Part shown: piece after piece, positions 1 through 8,857 of the stretch
Position numbering within the stretch: position 1 is the stretch's first letter
Layout: every line of letters begins with the position of its first letter
Origin: Streptomyces sp. NBC_01775
Lineage (GTDB): Bacteria > Actinomycetota > Actinomycetes > Streptomycetales > Streptomycetaceae
Assembly (NCBI RefSeq): GCF_035917675.1
Contig: NZ_CP109104.1
Coordinates: 4,216,001-4,280,000 of the forward strand
Length of the DNA stretch: 64,000 bases
Direction: 5' to 3'
Translations under genes and position numbers: made by a program
Notes under the pieces: generated by a model
Seen by the model: only the letters and a program-made list of their open reading frames with translations
What the model was told of the DNA's origin: nothing
The model's database searches: none

Positions 1-316
1 GCCCGTACGGCAGATCCGTGATCAGTGAGGTTGTGCCACCGCCGCCGGGGCGGTGTCCAGAGGCGGAGCCCGTGCGTACTCGCGAGGTGTTCGAGTAGTG
101 GCTCAAGGCGCCCACCTCTCTCCGTTCTTGCCGCCGTCGTGGAAGGCGGTGTGTCCGGCGGAGATCCAAGAACACCGGAGGAGACCGATCACCCGGCACC
201 CGATCCATGGGTCAACTCGGTCAACTTGCTCGCGAGGGCGCTGCGCCGTCCGTCCGAGAGCGCCACTATTGAGGAGCACGTGAAGTACGGGACGAACCAC
301 TGGGGGTGAGGGGTGG
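1..316. other. No supported gene (left edge)
   Basis: Only short overlapping frames occur here and none has a convincing start, ribosome site or recognisable protein. The last bases (302-313) are purine-rich and act as the ribosome-binding region of the gene starting near 317/323. A gene cut by the window edge cannot be excluded. Confidence 0.5.
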
Positions 317-1768
317 TTGCACGTGGCACCGCAGACAGGGAAACCCAATGCCACGCTGGCCGGGTGTCTGGACGAACTCGGGTGGAGCCCAAAGGCACTC
401 GCCCGCAAGCTCAACAGGGTGTTCGGCACGGGGACGGTGGCCGAGTCGGCGCCGTACCACTGGCGGGACTCAGGCGCGCTGCCACGCTCACCGTTACCGA
501 CGATGGCGGCGTACGTACTCTCCCAGGAACTGGGAAGGCCCATCCCAGTGGCCGAACTGTGGCAGGGGCGTGTAGGCGACTCCTCGGCACTCGTCTCCGC
601 GGACACGGATCTCGCACGGCCCTGGACCGTGAAGGGCATGGAGGCGATCGTGCAGGACTGGGTGAGGGGCGGGCTCGTCGACCGCCGCCGGTACCTGGCG
701 ATCTCGGGATCGGGGCTCCTCGCGATAGTCGCCCAGTACCTTGACGGCACAGCGGGACGCGGTCAGCTCACGCCCCGTATGGCGTCGTCGCTGGGCAACG
801 ACCCCCTCGTGGACCAGGTGGAACAGCACCTGCCCATGCTGCAGGCGCTCGACGACGAGCACGGAGGCGCCCGCCATCTCGCCTACGTGGGTGCCCAGTT
901 CCGCGCCGTCGGGTTGCTGATCCGAGAGGACGGCCACTCCTCCGCCGTCGAGGGCCGACTGGTCCGAGCCCTTGCGGAGATCGGTCAGCTGGCCGGCTGG
1001 ATGGCTTTCGACGCAGCCGATCACGGCTTGGCCCAGCGCTACTTCGCCACCGCGTTGCGGGCCGCACACCAGGTCAACGACCTCCCGTTGTGCGCCCACA
1101 TCCTGGGCGACCTCTCCTTCCAGGCAGCGAGCCGAGGACACCCGGCGGACGCAGTCGCTCTCGGCGAGGCCGCCCGTCGAGCCAGTGACGCCGCTCCGCC
1201 CGTCGTCCGGGCCTCTGTACTGTCCCGGCTCGCCTACGCGTACACCGCCGCCGGTCGCGACAACGACTTCGCCCACGCGCGCGGCTCCGCCCGCGAACTG
1301 ATCGCAAGCCGCGACGGCAAACGGGAGGAACCCCGCTGGATGTACTTCCTCACCGACAACCACCTGGACTGCCAGGCCGCCTACGGCCTCATCCAGATGG
1401 GTCGTGCTCGACAGAGAACAGACAGCGACACGAAGAGCCGTCGTTTCCTCGCCCAGGGGAACGAGATGCTCCGCTCCGGGGCGTACGACGTCCCCCGCGG
1501 CGACCCCAGCCAGCGCAGGGCCCTGTTCGAGGGGGCCTGGCTGGCCCTCGGGCACAGCGCCCACGGGGACGTGGAGGCAGCCTGCGGGATCGGGCGAATC
1601 GCCGCTGACCGACTGGGCGCCGTGCGCTCACCGCGGAGTGCGGCCCTGCTCCACCAGCTCGCGGCGGACCTACGGCGCCGACAGCGCAACCCGCACGTCC
1701 GCAGCTTCCTACCCGCTCTGGAGGACGCCCTCGCCCAGCACGCCCCAGCGGCATCATCTGGCCGCTAG
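317..1768 (+). CDS. Streptomyces regulator-like protein with cryptic HTH and TPR-like repeats
   Basis: A 483-residue soluble protein. The first ~70 residues read like a divergent helix-turn-helix (LDELGWSPKALARKLNR), and the rest is alpha-helical with TPR-like character (AAGRDNDFAHARGSARELI). This architecture recalls the ~480-residue NsdA-like regulators of Streptomyces, which are thought to act through protein contacts; that assignment is from memory. The longest frame begins at a TTG (317); a GTG two codons later (323) lies at better spacing from the purine-rich GGGGGTGAGGGG and may be the true start. The oxidase gene follows after 10 bp on the same strand, so the two are probably co-transcribed. 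No catalytic motif is visible. Confidence 0.7.
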   Translation: MHVAPQTGKPNATLAGCLDELGWSPKALARKLNRVFGTGTVAESAPYHWRDSGALPRSPLPTMAAYVLSQELGRPIPVAELWQGRVGDSSALVSADTDLARPWTVKGMEAIVQDWVRGGLVDRRRYLAISGSGLLAIVAQYLDGTAGRGQLTPRMASSLGNDPLVDQVEQHLPMLQALDDEHGGARHLAYVGAQFRAVGLLIREDGHSSAVEGRLVRALAEIGQLAGWMAFDAADHGLAQRYFATALRAAHQVNDLPLCAHILGDLSFQAASRGHPADAVALGEAARRASDAAPPVVRASVLSRLAYAYTAAGRDNDFAHARGSARELIASRDGKREEPRWMYFLTDNHLDCQAAYGLIQMGRARQRTDSDTKSRRFLAQGNEMLRSGAYDVPRGDPSQRRALFEGAWLALGHSAHGDVEAACGIGRIAADRLGAVRSPRSAALLHQLAADLRRRQRNPHVRSFLPALEDALAQHAPAASSGR

Positions 1769-1778
1769 GGTCGCAGGC

Positions 1779-2732
1779 ATGGCAGCAGGAGAGCGCGTTG
1801 TCGTTGTCGGAGCCGGGGTGGCCGGGCTGACCACCGCTGTCGTTCTGGCCGAGGCCGGAGCCTCGGTGCGCGTGATCGCCGAGCAGGTGCCTGGCGTCAC
1901 CTCTCTGGCGGCCGGGGCGATGTGGGGCCCGTATTTGGTCGAGCCGAAGGACAAGGTCGACCACTGGGGTCAACGCTCCCTGGAGATCTTCCGCGAGCTG
2001 GCCGAGGCCCCGGACACCGGCGTCCGGCTCACCAGCGGCATCGAGGCGTCCCGGACGGCCGAGGCCGCGCCGGACTGGGCCACCGCTCTGCCGGGCTTCC
2101 AGCCGTGCGCACCGGCCGAACTCCCGCCCGGCTTCACCGCCGGGTACCGGTTCACCGTGCCCCTGATCGACATGCCGGTCTACCTCGACCACCTCCTGCA
2201 CCGGCTCCGTGCCGCCGGGGGCACGGTCGAGCAGCGACGACTGGCCTTGCTCACGGACATCGGCCAAGCCCCGGTGATCGTCAACTGCACGGGCCTCGGC
2301 GCCCATGGGCTGGTCCCGGACACGGACCTCCACCCCATTCGTGGCCAGCACGTCGTCGTCACCAATCCCGGACTGACCGAGTTCTTCTCCGAAGACACAG
2401 GACTCTCACCGGACTTGCTGTGCATATACCCCCACGGCGACACCGCCGTGCTGGGCGGCACCGCCATCGACGGCGAAGGCAGCCTCGCGCCTGATGCCGC
2501 CGCAGCAGCCGGCATCCTCGCCCGCTGCGCTGAGGTCGAGCCCCGCCTCGCCCAAGCCCGCGTCCTGGAGCACCGCATCGGCACCCGACCGACCCGCGCC
2601 GCGGTCCGAGTGGAGGCGGAGCTGCGGGAGGACGGCACCAGGGTCATCCACAACTACGGCCATGGCGGCGCGGGCGTCACGCTGTCATGGGGATGCGCCG
2701 AGGAAGCTCGCGAGCTGGCAATTCTCAAGTGA
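1779..2732 (+). CDS. FAD-dependent D-amino-acid oxidase family protein
   Basis: A 317-residue flavoprotein expected to oxidise D-amino acids to 2-oxo acids, ammonia and hydrogen peroxide. The N terminus has the dinucleotide-binding fold signature GAGVAG (residues ~11-16) and a TSLAAGAMWGPY segment typical of the D-amino-acid oxidase family. The C terminus carries the family hallmark YGHGGAGVTLSWG, and RIGTRPTR supplies the conserved substrate-side arginine region. Length matches the family (about 310-350). ATG 1779 was chosen because it sits directly before the FAD motif and 10 bp after the preceding stop; the frame is open further upstream only inside the previous gene. Substrate preference cannot be read from sequence. 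Confidence 0.88.
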   Translation: MAAGERVVVVGAGVAGLTTAVVLAEAGASVRVIAEQVPGVTSLAAGAMWGPYLVEPKDKVDHWGQRSLEIFRELAEAPDTGVRLTSGIEASRTAEAAPDWATALPGFQPCAPAELPPGFTAGYRFTVPLIDMPVYLDHLLHRLRAAGGTVEQRRLALLTDIGQAPVIVNCTGLGAHGLVPDTDLHPIRGQHVVVTNPGLTEFFSEDTGLSPDLLCIYPHGDTAVLGGTAIDGEGSLAPDAAAAAGILARCAEVEPRLAQARVLEHRIGTRPTRAAVRVEAELREDGTRVIHNYGHGGAGVTLSWGCAEEARELAILK

Positions 2733-3201
2733 CCCGTGGTTCCTCGCTGTTAGACACTGGAGTCCTGGCTCAGACGCCAGGAGACAAGTAGTCCGTCGGC
2801 AACTCTCGGAACTCCGGCCTCGCCTGCGCCCGCGTTCGGCGGCAGGGCGTTCATGTAACGAGCGCGCAGTGGACACACGAGGTCCCCGGCCAAGCGCAGG
2901 CCCGCAGTGCCTGGAGGCTCGACCACCCGCCATGAACGGAGAGAAGATCCGGCACGCCCGCACACCGGACACGGCCAGCCCTCCGCCCCGGACTCGGAGA
3001 ATCACCTCGCAGCGCACACCGCCATGAACCTCCCGGCGCTGTACGGCGGCGGATTCGCGAGCGATCGACAACCTCGCGACCCACGGAAACAGGGGCTCCG
3101 GACGGGAATTCGCGAGAGTTGCGGGCCTTGGTCCCGCATCCCGCACTCTCTCCCACGGCTCCGGAGCCACCAACCTGATGGCACTACCCGTGGGAGAACC
3201 C
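2733..3201. other. No supported gene
   Basis: About 470 bp downstream of the oxidase. Short frames exist on both strands but none has a family-like sequence. The stretch probably holds the promoter of the small membrane-protein gene at 3202; I see no clear -10/-35 pair or strong repeat. Confidence 0.5.
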
Positions 3202-3369
3202 ATGCACAGATTTGACGCCCTTCCCCTCGTCGCCCTCATTGTGGCGACGCTGACCGCCGCGGCGTTCGGGGCGTACGTCATCCGTCAGCATCCGGCCGTC
3301 GCGCCGGCGCTGACCTTCGCTCTCGCCGTCGTTGCCACCGTCGTGACCGTGGTGGCGCTCAGCGTCTGA
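3202..3369 (+). CDS. Small two-helix membrane protein, function unknown
   Basis: A 55-residue protein with two hydrophobic stretches: residues ~7-24 (LPLVALIVATLTAAAFGA) and ~34-55 (ALTFALAVVATVVTVVALSV). An in-frame ATG eight codons upstream (3178) would add a hydrophilic leader, but ATG 3202 follows a GGGAG ribosome site at good spacing. The gene ends 26 bp before a strong hairpin. Family not recognised; small spread-type membrane proteins are common beside actinomycete mobile elements, so it may belong to the integrase remnant that follows, but that is inference. Confidence 0.55.
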   Translation: MHRFDALPLVALIVATLTAAAFGAYVIRQHPAVAPALTFALAVVATVVTVVALSV

Positions 3370-3395
3370 CCTGACCTTGCCGGAGCCTGCCGAGA

Positions 3396-3429
3396 GTGGG
3401 CCGTGGGCGGCACGTCGCCCACGGCCCAC
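3396..3429 (+). terminator. Strong hairpin terminator
   Basis: A perfect 14-bp stem (3396-3409 with 3416-3429) and a 6-nt loop, 26 bp after the small membrane-protein stop. No U-run follows, as is usual for GC-rich actinobacterial terminators. It separates this gene from the truncated integrase. Confidence 0.7.
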
Positions 3430-3503
3430 CCGGTCCGCCGGACCTCGACGGGTACGCGGATTCGCGCAACCGGACCGACTGTCAGTGCCGGGCGCCATGA
3501 TGG

Positions 3504-4823
3504 GTGGTTGCCCGAGCAGTGCGCAGCAATGGCCCCAGGTCGGGCCAGGACCTGGTCGGCCGTCTTACGGTCGGTGACTGGCTCAACCAGTGGCTCGCCG
3601 GCAAGCGCATCCGCAAGTCCGGGGTCAGCCGCTACGAGACCGACATCCGCGTGCACTTGAAGCCACGGATCGGTCATCACCGGCTCGACCGCCTGCGCGT
3701 GAGCCACCTCAGCGAGATGTTCACAGCTATCTCGGACGCCAATGCCGAGATCCTGGAGCAGAACGCCCAGCGCAGGACCGCCGTCGATGAGCTGGCCCAG
3801 GTGCCGTGGAAGGGCCTGGAGAACCGCGCCCGGCGCAAGTCGATGAAGGCGGCGATCGACGCCATGCCGCCCTTCCGCCGTGTCACGGGGCCTGCCACCC
3901 GGCTACGAGTCAAGGCCACACTGCGGGCAGCGTTGAACGACGCGATCGCACAGCAGATCATCACCTTCAACCCAGCGGCTCACGTCGAGATCGACCCCGT
4001 CCGCAAACCCAAAGCCCTGGTGTGGACGCACGAACGCGTCGCGAAATGGCGACAGACCGGCGAGAAGCCGTCTTCCGTCATGGTGTGGACGCCGGAGCAG
4101 ACCGGCGCCTTCCTCGACTTCGTCGCGGAGGACCGGCTGTACGCCATGTGGCACCTGATCGCCTTCCGTGGCCTGCGGCGGGGTGAGGCGTGCGGGCAGC
4201 CGTGGTCGGAGACCAATCTCGACACCCGTTTCCTCACCGTCTCCTCCCAGCTCGTCCAGGAGGGCTGGGACGTCGAGTCCTCTGACCCGAAAACGGACAG
4301 CGGCTACCGCGTCATCGCCCTCGACGACGACACGGTCGAGGTTCTGAAGCGCCACCGCGAACGCCAGGGCGCGGACCGCGAGCAGTGGGCCTCGGCCTGG
4401 GTCGACACCGGTCTCGTCTTCACCCAGGAGGACGGCTCGTGGCTGCACCCCGGCAAGGTCAGCGACCTCTTCGAACGGCTCGTCGTCGCATCGGGCCTTC
4501 CGCCCATCCGACTGCACGACCTCCGGCACGGCGCGGCCACCTTCGTGCTCGCGGCCGGCGTAGACGTGAAGGTCGTCTCGGACACGCTCGGGCACAGCGA
4601 CACCCGGATCACGCGGGACATCTACCAAAGCGTCCTGCCCCAGGTCGGCAAGAACGCCGCCGAGGCGACGGCGAAGTTGGTCCCGCTGCAGCGTAAGGCG
4701 GAGGAGAAAGCACGTAAGGCCGAGGAGGAAACGGCCCGCAAGGCGGCCAAGAAGGCTAAACGGACGAAGAAGGCACAGTCCGACGGCAAGAAGAGGGATA
4801 AGAGGAAGAAGCCCACAAAGTAG
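3504..4823 (+). CDS. Tyrosine site-specific integrase, N-terminally truncated remnant
   Basis: A 439-residue reading frame keeping the core-binding and catalytic domains of an actinomycete tyrosine recombinase. Catalytic boxes are present: the first arginine in GLRRGEA, H-x-x-R in LHDLRHGAA, and the histidine and tyrosine in LGHSDTRITRDIYQ. The family normally has about 120-150 further N-terminal residues including an arm-type DNA-binding domain; here the frame opens abruptly just before GRLTVGDWLNQWLAGKR at a GTG, so the 5' part appears lost. The C terminus is a long Lys/Arg/Glu-rich tail. A decayed copy of the tRNA-Thr att region lies ~110 bp downstream, so this was the integrase of an older element at the same tRNA. 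Without the N-terminal arm it is probably inactive. Confidence 0.85.
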   Translation: MVARAVRSNGPRSGQDLVGRLTVGDWLNQWLAGKRIRKSGVSRYETDIRVHLKPRIGHHRLDRLRVSHLSEMFTAISDANAEILEQNAQRRTAVDELAQVPWKGLENRARRKSMKAAIDAMPPFRRVTGPATRLRVKATLRAALNDAIAQQIITFNPAAHVEIDPVRKPKALVWTHERVAKWRQTGEKPSSVMVWTPEQTGAFLDFVAEDRLYAMWHLIAFRGLRRGEACGQPWSETNLDTRFLTVSSQLVQEGWDVESSDPKTDSGYRVIALDDDTVEVLKRHRERQGADREQWASAWVDTGLVFTQEDGSWLHPGKVSDLFERLVVASGLPPIRLHDLRHGAATFVLAAGVDVKVVSDTLGHSDTRITRDIYQSVLPQVGKNAAEATAKLVPLQRKAEEKARKAEEETARKAAKKAKRTKKAQSDGKKRDKRKKPTK

Positions 4824-4840
4824 GGCCTGCGCCCCCTTCG

Positions 4841-4980
4841 CTCACGCAAGCAACCTGACGGCATTCCAGCCGTGCGACGCGTCATACCCCGAGCAGCAGA
4901 AACTCCAGCTCACGGGTTATGTGACCTGACCCTTACCGGAGCCGCCTTCGGGACTCCAACCCGAGACCTATGCATCAGCG
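4841..4980. repeat. Decayed third copy of the integrase-distal/att region
   Basis: About 140 bp matching 7457-7599 in order and orientation: CTCACGCAAG, a GACGCGTCAT block, CCCCGAGCA, a CACGGG(C/T)TATGTGACCTG block and finally CGGAGCCGCC (4937). The tRNA-derived part (4937-4980) has accumulated substitutions relative to the perfect 46-bp att pair. It marks the outer edge of an older insertion and lies directly after the truncated integrase. Confidence 0.75.
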
Positions 4981-5409
4981 CGGCACCCCGCAGGTCGTCC
5001 CGAGTGATGCTGCCCCGTGCCACGGTCAGAGACAGCGCGCTCTGGGCCTACGATCCACCCAAGTCCGCGCTGCGCCACCCCGTCTCTTCACGGATGGCCG
5101 ACGCCCTCCCGATCGCCAGGTGAGGGATCCGGCCGCTCCGCTCGACGTGCTGCGGCTGGTAGCGGCCAGCGTCGCAGGTTTCGCGGCTCCTGGAGGGGCC
5201 TCAGGTCCCGACGAAGCCAAGGTTGAACAGAACCGCGCCCGCGGCTCGGCCGTCAGGCGGTGACGCCTCGACACCACGGACCATGGCCCGGACGCGCTGC
5301 GGAAGCTCACCCATCGGAAGCTCCGCCATTTCCCTAAGTTGCCCGCGCAAAGAACCTTCGGTTGGACTGAGCGGCGCTTCACCACGCGTAGTCTCGTGAT
5401 CGACCCAGC
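4981..5409. other. No supported gene
   Basis: Between the decayed att copy and the end of the minus-strand gene at 5410. Short frames only; no protein family recognised and no strong hairpin seen. Confidence 0.45.
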
Positions 5410-6360
5410 TCAGGCCGTCCTCACCAATACGTTGATAGCGCTCCGCTCCGCTCGGCTCCGCTCGGCTCCGCTCGGCTCCGCCGACAGGTCAGACCGGGTC
5501 GGAAGCCTGGCCACTGTTGGAGAGGCGTCCGCGGACCCCGCACCCCGCTCAAGCTCCACAAGAGCCATCCGATGCAGGTGCAGCACTCTCTGGTAAGCGG
5601 TGTCCAGGCTTGGCGCGCCTGATGCGCTCCCGTCGCACAGGACGCGGTTCCAAGGGCGACTGCGATCCTTCACGTATCGCGAGCTTGTACGCGCTCCCAC
5701 CAGGGTCCGCTTGACAACCAGCGCCGACACTATGGTGCAACCCAGCTGCCCCTCAGCGAAGGGGCCATGTTCGCAACCCATCCACGGCTTACCAGATCGG
5801 CTCTGCGGCCAGTTGAGGTGGTTGTAGAAGACATAGACTGAAATACAGCCTGCCTTCACAGCATCTTCGATCAGAAGGTCGCTCTGGTACCTGTCGCCAT
5901 CAGGCCGGTATCGCAGGTCGTATCCACCATTTCGGTTGGCACGCTTCGCTTGGACGCGCATACCAAACCCCATGTCTCCAGAGTGAAACCACCACTCCCA
6001 GTCCGCGCCGTTCGCGCGTTCCTCGTCACTCGTGAACGGTCGGATCGCTACCCGATCTGCATGGGCTCGGTCGATGGCCCGGAGATTCTCCTCAGTATGT
6101 GTCACTTCACTCGACGGCCAGCCTCTACGGTGCTCGGCAGCCAACGCCTCAAAGGTCAACTCGGCGCGTCGACTGAGGGTTCCGCAGAGTGAGCCGACCA
6201 TAGATGTGCGCGTGCCACAGAGGCGACAAAAGGTGTCATTCCTGTTGATCCGCTGGCCACAAGTGCAGCGCGCCAACTCGCCTTCACCTCTCAACATTCC
6301 ATGTGCCCAGTTTCGCACTCGAACGCCGCTCCACGGCCACGTAACGACCGTATCGGACAA
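5410..6360 (-). CDS. Unknown protein with zinc ribbon and possible PD-(D/E)XK-like core
   Basis: A 316-residue protein, not confidently assigned; it resembles what I recall of the DUF6615 family. Residues ~30-48 form a Cys4 zinc ribbon (CTCGQRINRNDTFCRLCG). The centre has ADWEWWF followed ~10 residues later by MRVQAKR, which fits the D...(E/Q)xK pattern of a PD-(D/E)XK nuclease fold. The C-terminal tail is encoded by a 10-bp tandem repeat (5441-5480). The longest frame starts with TTG; a downstream ATG at 6297 would still include the zinc ribbon. The gene lies alone on the minus strand between two att copies and diverges from the next gene, as expected for element cargo. A defence role is only a guess. 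Confidence 0.6.
   Translation of the reverse strand: MSDTVVTWPWSGVRVRNWAHGMLRGEGELARCTCGQRINRNDTFCRLCGTRTSMVGSLCGTLSRRAELTFEALAAEHRRGWPSSEVTHTEENLRAIDRAHADRVAIRPFTSDEERANGADWEWWFHSGDMGFGMRVQAKRANRNGGYDLRYRPDGDRYQSDLLIEDAVKAGCISVYVFYNHLNWPQSRSGKPWMGCEHGPFAEGQLGCTIVSALVVKRTLVGARTSSRYVKDRSRPWNRVLCDGSASGAPSLDTAYQRVLHLHRMALVELERGAGSADASPTVARLPTRSDLSAEPSGAERSRAERSAINVLVRTA
5441..5480. repeat. 10-bp tandem repeat (CTCGGCTCCG) in coding sequence
   Basis: Three perfect copies at 5451, 5461 and 5471 plus an imperfect copy at 5441, inside the 3' end of the minus-strand gene. Because 10 is not a multiple of three, gain or loss of one unit would shift the C-terminal frame. Confidence 0.8.
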
Positions 6361-6481
6361 GTGAGCGCCGATGACGACGGCGGTGCTATGTGCTCACAAT
6401 CCCAACGGCGCCCCGATGTAGACGACTTCTCGCGCGACGCATGGTTTCCAAGCACACGCTGCACCAGCATGATGGTCTGCC

Positions 6482-7285
6482 GTGAAGGACTTCGTGATTT
6501 CACTCGTGGCCGCAGTGATCGGATTGGCTGCAACCGGGCTGGGCGCCGTTGTTGGAGCACGAGCAGCCAGGTTCGGTGCCGAGAGGAACGCCGAGACCGT
6601 TCGACGGCAGGTACAGGATCAGGGTGTTGTGGAGCATGGCCATTGGCTGAGGCAGCAGCGGCTCAATACATACGAGACCTTCCTCGAAGCCTGGGACGAA
6701 TGCCTGCGTATCACCCAAACCTCGCCAGAAGTACACGACCCCGACTCGACGGGCCTCGAAGATCTCAAAGAGGCCGCAGGCCGTATGGCGGAGCGTGCAC
6801 GGCGCATCGCGCTCTTGGGGCCGGAGGAAGTCACACGCGCGGCCGAGGAGCTGACCGAGACGATGCAGGAAGACGTCGCGGTCTCCACCCGGTTCATCGA
6901 GGTAGCCCAAGCCGCGATAGCGGCGGTCGACAGCCGCCTGGTCCCCTCTGAGGCAGTGGCCGAAGCAACCGAGGAGTACAGGCGGCGCACGGAAAAGCTT
7001 ACTGCACTCATGCACGGTTACCGTGATCAGGGGCGGAGCCTACGCGACCTTGATGGCCACCCCGTACTGGGCGAGATGATGAGGAGCATCGAGCAGTATC
7101 GCCAGGCTTCCAGAGAGGCTCGGGGAGCACTCAAGGAGAACGTCGAGCAGCTGTCCGGAGCCTTCGACGAGGCATCGACGATGGTGGATGTCCTCACGCG
7201 CAACAAGGAAGCACGGGAACTCAGTCGGGAACGTTTCACGAGCGCCGTACGGAAGATACTCGGCACACCACCCACGTCCGAGTAG
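6482..7285 (+). CDS. Unknown membrane-anchored coiled-coil protein
   Basis: A 267-residue protein with one N-terminal membrane segment (VISLVAAVIGLAATGLGAVV, residues ~4-23) followed by a long charged alpha-helical region with heptad-like spacing, predicting an anchored cytoplasmic coiled coil. No catalytic motif or known domain recognised. The GTG start at 6482 lies ~120 bp from the divergently transcribed 316-residue gene, so the two may share a control region. It is the second gene of the 2.6-kb segment between two att copies. Small N-TM coiled-coil proteins occur as partners in several phage-defence systems, but nothing here proves such a role. Confidence 0.6.
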   Translation: MKDFVISLVAAVIGLAATGLGAVVGARAARFGAERNAETVRRQVQDQGVVEHGHWLRQQRLNTYETFLEAWDECLRITQTSPEVHDPDSTGLEDLKEAAGRMAERARRIALLGPEEVTRAAEELTETMQEDVAVSTRFIEVAQAAIAAVDSRLVPSEAVAEATEEYRRRTEKLTALMHGYRDQGRSLRDLDGHPVLGEMMRSIEQYRQASREARGALKENVEQLSGAFDEASTMVDVLTRNKEARELSRERFTSAVRKILGTPPTSE

Positions 7286-7307
7286 CGGTCCGATCGGGGG
7301 ATGAGGG

Positions 7308-7493
7308 ATGGCGGCAATGCCCGCAACCATCGGAAAGCGTCATCCCCTAGGCGGCAAGCAGACCGCCGAAGCAAGTGCGGCCCCCTCCAGTGCAGGGCCA
7401 AAGACACGTGCCAAAGTCAAAGAGAAAGGACGCGCCAGGGCTCCGCTCACGCATCGCTCACGCAAGCCACCCACTGGCATCCAGGCCGTGTGA
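7308..7493 (+). pseudogene. Possible C-terminal remnant of a lost integrase
   Basis: A 61-codon frame rich in Lys/Arg (KTRAKVKEKGRAR) ends just before the segment matching the region downstream of the truncated integrase at 4841. Its position and Lys-rich tail are what would remain if the integrase of this element were deleted from its 5' side. No integrase catalytic box survives, so this rests on position and composition only. Confidence 0.3.
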
Positions 7494-7517
7494 CGCGTCA
7501 TGCCCCGAGCAAGGCAA

Positions 7518-7550
7518 AAGGCCAGGTCACGGGCTATGTGACCTGGCCTT
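7518..7550 (-). terminator. Bidirectional hairpin next to att
   Basis: A perfect 13-bp stem (7518-7530 with 7538-7550) and a 7-nt loop, four bases before the att repeat. In the uninterrupted tRNA-Thr locus this hairpin would sit just downstream of the tRNA 3' end and act as its terminator. A decayed version is visible around 4893-4925. Confidence 0.75.
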
Positions 7551-7553
7551 TCC

Positions 7554-7599
7554 CGGAGCCGCCTAGGGGAGTCGAACCCCTGACCTACGCATTACGAGT
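7554..7599. repeat. att site of the AICE, tRNA-distal end
   Basis: 46 bp identical to 25662-25707 in the tRNA-Thr gene, in the same orientation; flanking bases differ on both sides. It comprises the 3' half of the tRNA (T arm, acceptor strand and anticodon-loop edge) plus three bases beyond. It is the crossover remnant from integration of the 18.1-kb element. Confidence 0.95.
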
Positions 7600-7773
7600 T
7601 GTCCGATCATGGTCCGAGCACGTCCACCTGAGTCCACGTAGCGCATCACCTTGCAGGTCAGGGGTGCTCACGGACCGCAAAGGATGACGGCAGACGAGGG
7701 CGGACTGACAGCTCATGGAGACCACATCTGAGACCGGGAGGCCCCAGTGACAGGGACATCGGTAGGGAGGCAT

Positions 7774-8808
7774 TCATGCCGGAGGACTGCCGGCGTGGGA
7801 TCCATCAGGAAGTGGGTAGCGGTATGCGGTAGCGACGAGCTCTTCGCGCTTCGGTAGCCAGTCGGCCCACGTTCGCCAGCGCCCGCCGCCGCAACGGAGG
7901 TCGTCATCGACTTCGATCTGATCTATGACTATGAGGCAGGTCGGCACGCCTTCAGCGTGACGCACTTCTCCTTCGGTCAGGTCGATGGCTTCGCGGCTGG
8001 TAGTGCTGCCCTTTACCTCTATGTGTGACTCAGTCCCGTCTCTGCGCACGGTGATGTCCCATGGAGAATGGTCGCCCACGTCCTCAATCTGATAGCCCCG
8101 TGAGCTGTAGTGATTGAGTACAAGGTCCATCGCATAGCGCTCGACTGCCTTTCGCTGCTTGGCGTCGTGCTGTCGGCCGTATCCGCTAGGCCCGCGGGTC
8201 TTACGCGTTGGCGAGGAGTGTGGAATAAGCACTTCCGGCTCGCTGGGCTCAGAGATCGCGGTCTGGCGCAGCTCTAGCAACTCAGGAAGCGTCTCCACCA
8301 GTGAGCGGGGGAGCTTGGTCAGATACCCCTGCGCAGCACGGAGCGGTCTCGTGCTTGAGAAGACGAAGGGGAAGTAGAGCGGCCCTGCGACCGAGTCGGT
8401 GAGGCGATCCCGCAGGGCATGGATGCGTGGCTCGATCTCACGCAGGCGCGCCTGCGTGACCGGACGCTTCAACCGCCGGTACCCGCCAAGAGGCGCTTGC
8501 CAGGCTGGCTCTGGGCCTGATGTACCTCGCTGTCGGCCGTAGGTCCCCCGGCTCTGCCAGGTGATGGTCGATGCGAACGCCTCGCCCCGAACATGGGAGT
8601 AGCCGACGACTCCGGGCCCGTGGTTCTTATCCCAATGCAGCACGAGATCACCGGGGCGTACTTCACGAACAAGCGCGTAAGACCAGTACTCTTCGCCCCG
8701 GTCGTTGAGCTGCGGTGCGAGCAGATTCACACCGATGTCTTCGCGGTTCGTGATCTCAAGCCAGTAGCGCTCGTTCGGGTCGTGGCTCCACCACTTGTTT
8801 ACGGACAC
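7774..8808 (-). CDS. EVE-like base-reader fused to DUF3883/PD-(D/E)XK nuclease
   Basis: A 344-residue two-domain protein. Residues ~1-150 resemble EVE/PUA-fold readers of modified bases (NKWWSHDPNERYWLEIT, VREVRPGDLVLHW, GVVGYSHV). The C-terminal half has the DUF3883-type nuclease signature: ERYAMDLVLNHYSSRGYQIED, then the catalytic aspartate in WDITV and E-x-K in SHIEVKGS. Such fusions are predicted modification-dependent (type IV-like) restriction enzymes. It starts at GTG 8808, about 50 bp downstream of a small basic-protein gene on the same strand, and is the first complete gene inside the distal att site, the usual place for cargo. The modified base recognised cannot be told from sequence. 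Confidence 0.75.
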   Translation of the reverse strand: MSVNKWWSHDPNERYWLEITNREDIGVNLLAPQLNDRGEEYWSYALVREVRPGDLVLHWDKNHGPGVVGYSHVRGEAFASTITWQSRGTYGRQRGTSGPEPAWQAPLGGYRRLKRPVTQARLREIEPRIHALRDRLTDSVAGPLYFPFVFSSTRPLRAAQGYLTKLPRSLVETLPELLELRQTAISEPSEPEVLIPHSSPTRKTRGPSGYGRQHDAKQRKAVERYAMDLVLNHYSSRGYQIEDVGDHSPWDITVRRDGTESHIEVKGSTTSREAIDLTEGEVRHAEGVPTCLIVIDQIEVDDDLRCGGGRWRTWADWLPKREELVATAYRYPLPDGSHAGSPPA

Positions 8809-8857
8809 GGTCCTCCCTGGCTGGCCTCTTCCGGATCTCTGCCGATCTTGCCAGGTG

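Noticed and set aside
7554..7640. Second tRNA gene at the distal att site
   Set aside because: Only the 3' half is present; the sequence leaves the tRNA after the anticodon region, so it is an att remnant.
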